Shown here: one piece after another, positions 57,818-64,000 of the stretch
Position numbering within the stretch: position 1 is the first letter of the stretch
How the letters are laid out: each line of letters opens with the position of its first letter
NCBI RefSeq assembly: GCF_000235625.1
Contig: NZ_AGTR01000015.1
Span: forward strand, 62,001-126,000
Length of the DNA stretch: 64,000 nucleotides
Direction of reading: 5' to 3'
Origin: Marinobacter manganoxydans MnI7-9
GTDB lineage: Bacteria; Pseudomonadota; Gammaproteobacteria; Pseudomonadales; Oleiphilaceae
Translations under genes and position numbers: made by a program
Notes under the pieces: generated by a model
What the model saw: the letters and a program-made list of their open reading frames with translations, nothing else
What the model was told of the DNA's origin: nothing
The model's database searches: none

Positions 57818-58780
57818 TCAGCCAGCACTTTTTTCAGTTTTCGCGACAACGGACTCAACACCGCGAATGAGGGCATCAACAATCGCCGGCTCGGAAGCCG
57901 AGTGGCCGGCGTCGCGAATGATCTGGAATTCCGCTTCCGGCCAGGCCTTGCTGAGTGCCAGCGCATTCTCCAGAGGGCAGACCATATCGTATCTGCCGTG
58001 GACGATTATTCCGGGAATGTCCGCCAGGCGGCCTGCATCGCGAATGATCTGGTCCGGCTCGAGAAAGGCCGAATTCATGAAATAGTGGCATTCAATGCGG
58101 GCCAGGGCGATGGCCACATGAGGATGGCCAAAGTGCTCAACGACCCTCGGGTTCGGGTGCAGCGTCGCACACCTGCCCTCCCAGACCGACCAGGCCTTGG
58201 CCGCCTGGATCTGCTCCAGCTCGTTGGAACTGGTCAGCTTGCGATAGTAGGCCGAAACCATGTCAGCCCGGTCGGCTTCCGGAATCTGCGCCTCGAAGTC
58301 AGACCAGTAATCCGGGAACACCCGGCTCGCCCCCTCCTGATAAAACCAGTGAATATCCCGCGGCCGACAGAGAAAAATCCCACGAAGAACCAGTCCCGAC
58401 ACCCTTTCCGGATGGGCCTCGGCGTATACCAGGCTGAGAGTCGCCCCCCAACTGCCACCAAATAGAAGCCACTTGTCGATACCGAGAAACGAACGTACCA
58501 CTTCCATGTCTTCAACCAGCTTGTCCGTGCTGTTGCCTTCGAGCTCTGCCAGGGGGCTGGACCGCCCGGCGCCGCGCTGATCCATCAGAATGATCCGGAA
58601 TCTCTCAGCGTCGAAAAAGCGCCGATGGTAGTCTTCACAGCCGCCACCGGGGCCGCCGTGGACCACCAGGACAGGTATCCCGTCCGGGTTCCCGCTTTCC
58701 TCAACGTAGAGTTCATGGGGAGGATCAACGGCTATGCGATGCTGGGCATTGGGCTTGATTTCCGGGTAGAGGGTGAGCAT
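57818..58780 (-). CDS. pip: Proline iminopeptidase
   Basis: Alpha/beta-hydrolase (family S33) that releases N-terminal proline from peptides in the cytoplasm. HGGPGGGCEDYHRRFFD is the oxyanion region, DQRGAGRS is typical of the family, and the nucleophile Ser is in GGSWGATLSL. The acid is in HGRYDMVCP and the catalytic His in DAGHSASEP. Its 320 residues are normal. The gap to dtd is about 92 bases. Confidence 0.94.
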   Translation of the reverse strand: MLTLYPEIKPNAQHRIAVDPPHELYVEESGNPDGIPVLVVHGGPGGGCEDYHRRFFDAERFRIILMDQRGAGRSSPLAELEGNSTDKLVEDMEVVRSFLGIDKWLLFGGSWGATLSLVYAEAHPERVSGLVLRGIFLCRPRDIHWFYQEGASRVFPDYWSDFEAQIPEADRADMVSAYYRKLTSSNELEQIQAAKAWSVWEGRCATLHPNPRVVEHFGHPHVAIALARIECHYFMNSAFLEPDQIIRDAGRLADIPGIIVHGRYDMVCPLENALALSKAWPEAEFQIIRDAGHSASEPAIVDALIRGVESVVAKTEKSAG

Positions 58781-58827
58781 GAAACGCTCCGCGTGAAGGA
58801 TTTAACCGGAGTTTAGCTTAACACCAT

Positions 58828-58863
58828 AAAAAAAGGGCCAGATGAAAGATTCATCCAGCCCTT
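58828..58863 (-). terminator. Terminator after typA
   Basis: On the minus strand AGGGCTGGATGAA pairs with TTCATCTGGCCCT (13 base pairs, two of them G-T) around a three-base loop, followed by seven T (58828-58834). Its GATGA / TCATC core resembles the TCAGATGA palindromes elsewhere in the window. Confidence 0.85.
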
Positions 58864-58892
58864 GTTACCCATGCTCGATAAGAGCCGGGCGG

Positions 58893-60704
58893 TTACTTCT
58901 TGTTGGCGCGCTTGCGCTCGTTTTCGGTCAGAAGCTTCTTGCGCAGCCGGATGGACTTCGGGGTTACCTCAACCAGCTCGTCGTCATCAATAAACTCAAG
59001 CGCCTGCTCGAGGGTGAACTTGATCGGCGGCACGAGACCAATGACTTCATCCTTGCCAGAGGCGCGCATGTTGTCCAGCTTTTTGGCCTTGGTGGGGTTG
59101 ACCACAAGGTCGTTGTCCCGGCTGTGAATACCACACAACTGCCCTTCATAGATTTCCTGCCCCGGATCCAGGAACAGCTTGCCACGGCTCTGAAGAGTTT
59201 CCAGAGAGTAGGTAAAAGCGGTACCCGTAGCCATGGACACGATGACACCGTTCTGGCGACTGGTTACATCGCCAACTTTGATCGGGCCGTAGTGGCTGAA
59301 AGTCGAAGTCAGAATGCCAGTACCTGAAGTCATGGTAAGGAAGGTGTTCCGGAAACCAATCAGGCCCCGGGCTGGAATGGTGTAGTCCAAACGCATCCGG
59401 CCCTTGCCATCCGGAACCATGTTGGTCAGGTCGCCCTTACGCAGCCCCATTTGCTCCATGACGGCGCCCTGATGCTGCTCCTCGATATCAACAATGACGT
59501 TCTCGTAAGGCTCCTGCTTCACGCCGTCAACTTCGCGGATAACAACTTCCGGACGGCCAACAGCCAGCTCAAAGTTCTCGCGACGCATGTTTTCAATCAG
59601 TACAGACAGATGCAACTCGCCACGACCGGATACCTTGAACTTGTCCGCGGAGTCGCCCTCTTCAACACGCAGCGCCACATTGTGCAGCAGCTCCTTTTCA
59701 AGGCGCTCCTTGATGTTCCGGCTGGTGACGTACTTGCCTTCCTTGCCGGCAAAAGGCGAATCGTTGACCTGGAAGGTCATGGACACGGTCGGCTCATCCA
59801 CCGTCAGTGCCGGCAGAGCTTCAACGTTGGCCTGATCACAAAGAGTGTCAGAGATAAACAGCTCGTCCATGCCACTGACACAGACGATGTCGCCAGCCTG
59901 AGCTTCTTCGACTTCAACACGCTGAAGACCGGAATGTCCCATGATCTTGAGGATACGGCCGTTACGCTTCTTGCCGTTGGCGCCAATGGCGGTTACCGGC
60001 GAATTGGTCTTGACCTTACCGCGCATGATACGACCAATACCGATCACACCGAGGAAGCTGTTGTAGTCCAGCTGGGAGATCTGCATCTGGAACGGGCCAT
60101 CCGGATCCACGTTCGGCGCCGGCACGTGGTCAACAATCGCCTGGAACACGGCATCCATGTTGTCATCCAGGTTTTCGTGATCCATCCCGGCAATGCCGTT
60201 CAGAGCGCTGGCAAACACAATCGGGAAGTCCAGCTGCTCATCAGTGGCTCCCAGGTTGTCAAACAGGTCGAATACCTGGTCCACGACCCAGTCTGGACGA
60301 GCGCCGGGACGGTCAATCTTGTTAACCACGACGATCGGGCGCAGGCCCGCGGCAAATGCCTTCTGGGTAACAAACCGGGTCTGAGGCATGGGGCCGTCAA
60401 TGGAATCAACCACCAGCAGCACGCAATCGACCATGCTCATGACTCGCTCAACCTCACCGCCGAAATCAGCGTGGCCCGGGGTGTCCACAATATTGATATC
60501 GTAGTCGTTCCATTTCAGGGCCGTGTTCTTGGCCAGAATGGTAATGCCCCGTTCTTTTTCCTGATCGTTGGAATCCATGACCCGCTCGCTATCGAGCTCC
60601 TTCCGATCCAGGGTGCCGGATTGGCGCAAGAGCTGGTCTACGAGGGTAGTCTTACCATGGTCAACGTGGGCGATGATGGCGATATTACGAAGTTTTTCAA
60701 TCAC
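58893..60704 (-). CDS. typA: Ribosome-associated GTPase TypA/BipA
   Basis: Translational GTPase that aids 50S assembly and growth under stress. G1 [11 protein letters not shown]3 [12 protein letters not shown] and G4 NKIDRPGAR are followed by the EF-G-like domains and the BipA C-terminal domain. I use GTG at 60704 ([17 protein letters not shown]), with AGGA about ten bases upstream, giving 604 residues as usual for BipA. The frame stays open to 60800, but those 32 residues are not family-like. It is divergent from glnA. Confidence 0.95.
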   Translation of the reverse strand: MIEKLRNIAIIAHVDHGKTTLVDQLLRQSGTLDRKELDSERVMDSNDQEKERGITILAKNTALKWNDYDINIVDTPGHADFGGEVERVMSMVDCVLLVVDSIDGPMPQTRFVTQKAFAAGLRPIVVVNKIDRPGARPDWVVDQVFDLFDNLGATDEQLDFPIVFASALNGIAGMDHENLDDNMDAVFQAIVDHVPAPNVDPDGPFQMQISQLDYNSFLGVIGIGRIMRGKVKTNSPVTAIGANGKKRNGRILKIMGHSGLQRVEVEEAQAGDIVCVSGMDELFISDTLCDQANVEALPALTVDEPTVSMTFQVNDSPFAGKEGKYVTSRNIKERLEKELLHNVALRVEEGDSADKFKVSGRGELHLSVLIENMRRENFELAVGRPEVVIREVDGVKQEPYENVIVDIEEQHQGAVMEQMGLRKGDLTNMVPDGKGRMRLDYTIPARGLIGFRNTFLTMTSGTGILTSTFSHYGPIKVGDVTSRQNGVIVSMATGTAFTYSLETLQSRGKLFLDPGQEIYEGQLCGIHSRDNDLVVNPTKAKKLDNMRASGKDEVIGLVPPIKFTLEQALEFIDDDELVEVTPKSIRLRKKLLTENERKRANKK

Positions 60705-60950
60705 AAAAATATTCCTGCGGCATGCACTCAATGACCTGAGAAGGTCTATCGCAGGGAGAATCCCAGCACATGCCGTCTCAAATCCGTAAAATGAACTCAT
60801 TCACCGGAGCTGGCTGCCCGGCACCCTGCATGGTGCTTTCCGATCCACGATCAAGAAATGACAGGGTAAAAAATGAAGCGGCGCGCAGTATAGCGAAAAG
60901 TCGGTGTCGTTAATATGAAGAAAAACGCCTATTCTATATTCGGAACGGAT

Positions 60951-60965
60951 GCACCTGATCAGGGC
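60951..60965. promoter_or_regulatory. NtrC-type binding site 1 upstream of glnA
   Basis: GCACCTGATCAGGGC, a dyad with the GCAC-N7-GTGC spacing of NtrC sites and one mismatch in the right half. About 160 bases upstream of the predicted start of transcription. Confidence 0.55.
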
Positions 60966-60980
60966 AAAAATCCAATAAAC

Positions 60981-60995
60981 GCACCAACAAGGCGC
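60981..60995. promoter_or_regulatory. NtrC-type binding site 2 upstream of glnA
   Basis: GCACCAACAAGGCGC, 13 of 15 bases the same as the strong E. coli glnA enhancer site as I recall it (GCACCAACATGGTGC). It is 30 bases from site 1. Confidence 0.65.
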
Positions 60996-61008
60996 ACCAT
61001 TTGAGTGC
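60994..61008. promoter_or_regulatory. NtrC-type binding site 3 upstream of glnA
   Basis: GCACCATTTGAGTGC, with perfect GCAC and GTGC halves at the right spacing. It shares two bases with site 2, so the two could not both be filled in the usual way unless dimers pack tightly. Confidence 0.45.
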
Positions 61009-61093
61009 AGGTTTTCGCCACAGGGCGAGCATTCTCGTTCCAATATGCCCCAAACCCTTGCAGTTGCGCTGTTCTGGAGCATGCCCTAAAAAT

Positions 61094-61110
61094 TGGCAAG
61101 CGCCTTGCTT
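61094..61110 (+). promoter_or_regulatory. Sigma-54 promoter of glnA
   Basis: TGGCAAGCGCCTTGCTT: the -24 GG and -12 GC are exactly ten bases apart and the match to TGGCACG-N4-TTGCA is good. Predicted transcription start near 61120. Confidence 0.8.
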
Positions 61111-61264
61111 TATCGAAATCAGCCGAAATTTACAGGTAAGACGCAACAGCATTTGCTAAGCTGCGCGAACCTGAGAAACAGATCGGAACCCGTTAGCCCG
61201 GGCGATCCGGCGCCACGAACATGAATACAGCCGCCTGTGCGGTATAACTTACGGAGCATGCACA

Positions 61265-62668
61265 ATGTCCAAGACAGTTGATTTGATCAAAGAACACGAA
61301 GTCAAATGGGTTGACCTGCGCTTCACTGACAGCCGCGGTAAAGAGCAGCACGTAACACTGCCTGCCACCGAAGTAGATGAAGACTTTTTCGCAGACGGCA
61401 AAATGTTTGACGGCTCCTCTATTGCGGGCTGGAAAGGCATCAACGAATCCGACATGATCCTGATGCCGGACGACGAGACCTCTGTACTCGATCCGTTCAC
61501 CGAAGAAACCACCGTGAACATCACCTGCAACATCGTAGAGCCCTCTACCATGCAGGGTTACGAGCGTGATCCGCGCTCTGTCGCCCGTCGTGCAGAAGAA
61601 TACCTCAAGTCCACCGGCATCGCCGACGGCGCGCTGTTCGGCCCGGAGCCGGAATTCTTCGTGTTTGACTCCGTAAAGTGGAACGTAGACATGCAGGGCG
61701 CGATGTACCACATCCACTCTGAAGAAGCTGCCTGGGTTTCCGGCGAAGATTTCGACCGCAACAACATCGGTCACCGCCCGGGCGTAAAAGGCGGCTACTT
61801 CCCGGTTCCCCCGGTTGATAGCCTGCACGACCTGCGTGGCGCCATGTGTGCCGCCATGGAATCCATGGGCCTGGACATCGAAGTACACCACCACGAAGTC
61901 GGCACCGCCGGCCAGTGTGAAATCGGTGTTGGCGCCAACACGCTGACCAAAAAGGCTGACGAAGTTCAGATCCTCAAGTACTGCGTGCACAACGTTGCCC
62001 ATGCCTATGGCAAGACTGCCACCTTCATGCCCAAGCCGGTTGTCGGCGACAACGGTTCCGGCATGCATGTTCACATGTCCCTGAGCAAAGACGGCAAGAA
62101 CCTGTTCGCCGGTGACAGCTACGCTGGCCTGAGCGAAGCCGCTCTGTACTACATTGGTGGTGTTATCAAGCACGCCAAGGCCATCAACGCCTTCACCAAC
62201 AGCTCCACCAACTCATACAAGCGTCTGGTTCCGGGCTTCGAAGCGCCGGTTATGCTGGCCTACTCTGCTCGTAACCGCTCAGCCTCTATCCGGATCCCGT
62301 ACGTGAACAGCCCGAAGGCGCGTCGTATCGAAGTTCGCTTCCCTGACCCGGCGGCCAACCCGTACCTGGCGTTCGCGGCGCTGATGATGGCCGGCCTGGA
62401 CGGCATCCAGAACAAGATCCACCCTGGCGATGCCATGGACAAGGATCTGTACGACCTGCCGAAGGAAGAGGCGCTGAGCATTCCGAAGGTTGCCGAAACC
62501 CTGTCTGAAGCCCTGGACTGCCTGGAAGCGGACCACGAGTTCCTGACCCGTGGCGGCGTATTCACCGAGGACATGATCGCGGGCTACGTGGATCTGAAGC
62601 GCGGTGAAGTCGAGAAGCTGAACATGACCACTCACCCGGTCGAGTTCGATCTGTACTACTCCTGCTAA
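61265..62668 (+). CDS. glnA: Glutamine synthetase type I
   Basis: Makes glutamine from glutamate, ammonia and ATP; it is a dodecamer in the cytoplasm. Seen: [39 protein letters not shown] and [10 protein letters not shown]. The adenylylation site is Tyr396 in [10 protein letters not shown], the target of GlnE. 467 residues, class I-beta. It is driven by a sigma-54 promoter with NtrC sites and ends in a strong terminator. GGAG precedes the ATG. Flanks (typA upstream, DUF4124 and ntrB downstream) are the usual pseudomonad-like order. Confidence 0.98.
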   Translation: MSKTVDLIKEHEVKWVDLRFTDSRGKEQHVTLPATEVDEDFFADGKMFDGSSIAGWKGINESDMILMPDDETSVLDPFTEETTVNITCNIVEPSTMQGYERDPRSVARRAEEYLKSTGIADGALFGPEPEFFVFDSVKWNVDMQGAMYHIHSEEAAWVSGEDFDRNNIGHRPGVKGGYFPVPPVDSLHDLRGAMCAAMESMGLDIEVHHHEVGTAGQCEIGVGANTLTKKADEVQILKYCVHNVAHAYGKTATFMPKPVVGDNGSGMHVHMSLSKDGKNLFAGDSYAGLSEAALYYIGGVIKHAKAINAFTNSSTNSYKRLVPGFEAPVMLAYSARNRSASIRIPYVNSPKARRIEVRFPDPAANPYLAFAALMMAGLDGIQNKIHPGDAMDKDLYDLPKEEALSIPKVAETLSEALDCLEADHEFLTRGGVFTEDMIAGYVDLKRGEVEKLNMTTHPVEFDLYYSC

Positions 62669-62694
62669 TATCTCTCTTTAGAGAGAAAGCAGAC

Positions 62695-62723
62695 AAGCCC
62701 CGCCCTCGTGCGGGGCTTTTTTT
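62695..62723 (+). terminator. Terminator after glnA
   Basis: Nine-base-pair stem AAGCCCCGC (62695-62703) / GCGGGGCTT (62710-62718) with a six-base loop and a seven-T run (62717-62723). Confidence 0.92.
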
Positions 62724-62841
62724 GAGCAAAAGCACAGTGCCTGCAGCCCTTAACGATATGTAACCAACATCCGGGGCTGCAGACGTTGAAAAGACCCCGG
62801 GCGCCACCGATAATCGGGGAAACCCAATAACAGGTGAGCTT

Positions 62842-63366
62842 ATGAATCCAAAGTCTGGATTGTGTGCCGGCCTTTTGTTTTTTCTGGTAACTCCTGTCTT
62901 TGCCGAGGTTTACCGCAATGTCGATTCCTACGGCAACGTGACCTACTCTGACGAGCCCAGCGAAGGCTCTGAAACGGTAGAGGTCAAGCCGGTCACCACA
63001 ATCACCCTGCCGAAGCCAGAGGTGGTCCAGGAAACCGACAAGCTCCGGGAAGAAGTTCAGCGGGAAGGCGCTGCCTACGAAAGCGTTTCTTTCGCCTATC
63101 CGGATAACAACCAGGCGTTCCACAGTGGCAGCGGCGATGTTCAGTTCGAAGTTCGCAGCACCCCTGGCCTGCAGCCAGGCCACAAATACGAGGTGACCCT
63201 CGACGGCCAGCCTGTCGGTCAGAGCTCCTCCGGCTCGATTACCGTCAACAACGTGTTCCGTGGAACCCATGAAGCTCGCGCACACATCGTGGATGAAAAC
63301 GGGGTTCAGGTGAAAACCGGCTCTCCGATCACATTTACTGTTCACCGCCCTTCCGCTTTGAACTGA
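62842..63366 (+). CDS. DUF4124 domain-containing secreted protein
   Basis: Exported protein of unknown function. A signal peptide (about 1-21, ending VFA) is followed by the DUF4124 motif EVYRNVDSYGNVTYSDEPSEGSE (about 22-44). A linker follows, then an Ig-like or fibronectin-like beta domain (about 80-170; YEVTLDGQPVGQSSSGSITVNNVFRGTHEARAHIVD). 174 residues, with AGGTGA upstream of the ATG. Pseudomonads keep a DUF4124 gene after glnA as well, so the position is conserved. It probably acts in the periplasm; its role in nitrogen control, if any, is unproved. Confidence 0.82.
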   Translation: MNPKSGLCAGLLFFLVTPVFAEVYRNVDSYGNVTYSDEPSEGSETVEVKPVTTITLPKPEVVQETDKLREEVQREGAAYESVSFAYPDNNQAFHSGSGDVQFEVRSTPGLQPGHKYEVTLDGQPVGQSSSGSITVNNVFRGTHEARAHIVDENGVQVKTGSPITFTVHRPSALN

Positions 63367-63386
63367 CCCTGCCACCCTGGCTGCGC

Positions 63387-63401
63387 GCACTATTGTGGTG
63401 C
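63387..63401. promoter_or_regulatory. NtrC-type site upstream of ntrB
   Basis: GCACTATTGTGGTGC has perfect GCAC and GTGC halves at the NtrC spacing. It is also the heart of an eight-base-pair hairpin (GCGCGCAC / GTGCGCGC, 63383-63405) 17 bases after the DUF4124 stop. That hairpin lacks a T-run, so an operator role is at least as likely as a terminator. Confidence 0.5.
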
Positions 63402-63561
63402 GCGCGCACCAGAAAAAAGCCATACTCTGATCAGCAACGGGGCGAATATACCGGGCTGTTCAGAGGCATGCTCCCGATTTGCACCAGCTTACGGCACTTT
63501 TCAGCGCCAATAGGCCCCTCTGCCCGCACTTTGCCCACTCATTTGTGAACCTGGCTCAAAG

Positions 63562-63577
63562 TGGTTCGCTTTTTGCA
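63562..63577 (+). promoter_or_regulatory. Sigma-54 promoter of ntrB
   Basis: TGGTTCGCTTTTTGCA has GG and GC ten bases apart and a perfect TTGCA -12 element. Predicted transcription start near 63588. Confidence 0.65.
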
Positions 63578-63596
63578 AAACTCCGGAAGTCACTTT

Positions 63597-64000
63597 ATGT
63601 CGAACCAACGGGATTCACGCATGGCACTGCCCTCGGCCCATCAAACGGGATACAAGAGCATTCTCGACAGCCTTACCACGGCTGTTCTGGTGCTCGAGGA
63701 TAGCCTGGCTATCCAGTACCTCAACCCGGCCGCAGAAAGCCTGTTCGAAACCAGCATGACCCGCAGCCAGGGCCAACCTTTCCAGGATATTCTGGTCGAA
63801 TCCGAAGACGCCCTGAAAACCCTTTTCGCCGCCGTTCGGAACGGGCAATCCTACACTCGCAGAGAAGCTGAGTTTCTGCTCACGAGCGGTTCACGGCTTA
63901 CGGTGGATTATTCCGTAACGCCTATCAGCCTGGAGCCGACGGAATTGCTGATCGAAATCCAGCCCAGGGACAGGCTGATGCGGATCAGCCGTGAGGAAGA
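63597..64000 (+). CDS. ntrB: Nitrogen regulation sensor kinase NtrB, N-terminal part (cut by window edge)
   Basis: Histidine kinase (also glnL) that phosphorylates NtrC when nitrogen is short. About 134 residues are visible, comprising the N-terminal PAS domain (SILDSLTTAVLVLEDSLAIQYLNPAAESLFE) and the start of the dimerisation helix (RDRLMRISREE). The catalytic part lies beyond base 64000. Two ATGs compete: 63597 with GGAAG seven bases upstream, and 63621, which fits better with the leader if transcription begins at 63588. Position after glnA and DUF4124 supports the call. Confidence 0.88.
   Translation, partial: MSNQRDSRMALPSAHQTGYKSILDSLTTAVLVLEDSLAIQYLNPAAESLFETSMTRSQGQPFQDILVESEDALKTLFAAVRNGQSYTRREAEFLLTSGSRLTVDYSVTPISLEPTELLIEIQPRDRLMRISREE

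Larger units (their letters stand above)
60705..61264. other. typA-glnA divergent regulatory region
   Basis: 560 bases without a gene. The glnA side contains a cluster of NtrC-type sites (60951-61008) and a sigma-54 promoter (61094-61110), with a leader of about 145 bases to the glnA ATG. The typA side must hold the typA promoter, which I could not assign. Confidence 0.7.

Noticed and set aside
59451-60734. Open frame opposite typA (about 427 codons)
   Set aside because: Antisense shadow of a highly conserved GTPase gene; no motif seen.

Overview
The window reads as a single, continuous piece of a gammaproteobacterial chromosome. It is GC-rich, densely coded, and carries no tRNA, rRNA, phage, IS or CRISPR locus that I can see. 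Protein content and gene order (pilMNOPQ-aroK-aroB with ponA diverging; rpmE/priA/argS/SPOR/hslVU; ptsP-rppH-HAD; nudF-yqiB-cpdA/thiC/tolC; ilvE/glnE; typA/glnA/DUF4124/ntrB) match Pseudomonas-like marine gammaproteobacteria. A Marinobacter-like organism is my best inference; it was not checked by any search.

Layout. 1-6.3 kb: the type IV pilus assembly operon pilM-N-O-P-Q on the minus strand, a terminator, then aroK and the start of aroB (cut by the window edge). 6.4-17.7 kb: housekeeping genes: penicillin-binding protein 1a, malic enzyme, L31, PriA, ArgRS, an FtsN-like SPOR protein and the HslVU protease behind a sigma-32-like promoter. 17.7-33.7 kb: a patatin-like protein with an altered nucleophile, PtsP, RppH, a HAD phosphatase, RlmI, GcvH, the divergent metR/metE pair, CpdA, YqiB, NudF, ThiC behind a TPP riboswitch, and TolC.

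33.8-50.2 kb is a lipopolysaccharide/surface-glycan region: Kdo transferase, two LpxL-type acyltransferases, an ELM1-family protein, several GT4 and GT2 glycosyltransferases, ManC, an O-antigen ligase fused to a GT2 domain, a sialyltransferase-like protein, a CDP-glycerol-transferase-like protein, a Kdo kinase, a GT9 heptosyltransferase and a DUF6165 protein. This is the most variable-looking part of the window and the best place to look for undescribed chemistry.

50.2-64 kb: IlvE, GlnE, a two-helix potassium channel with an RCK-like domain, a CYTH phosphatase, a decayed porin gene that still has a Pho box, D-aminoacyl-tRNA deacylase, proline iminopeptidase, TypA, and the nitrogen-control cluster glnA-DUF4124-ntrB. 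The nitrogen genes have sigma-54 promoters and NtrC-type sites; GlnE, glutamine synthetase and NtrB together form the nitrogen-sensing circuit. Three related palindromes built on TCAGATGA sit in three convergent gene gaps, and a separate element with 24-base perfect arms lies downstream of gcvH. No wholly new multi-gene defence or mobile system was recognised.
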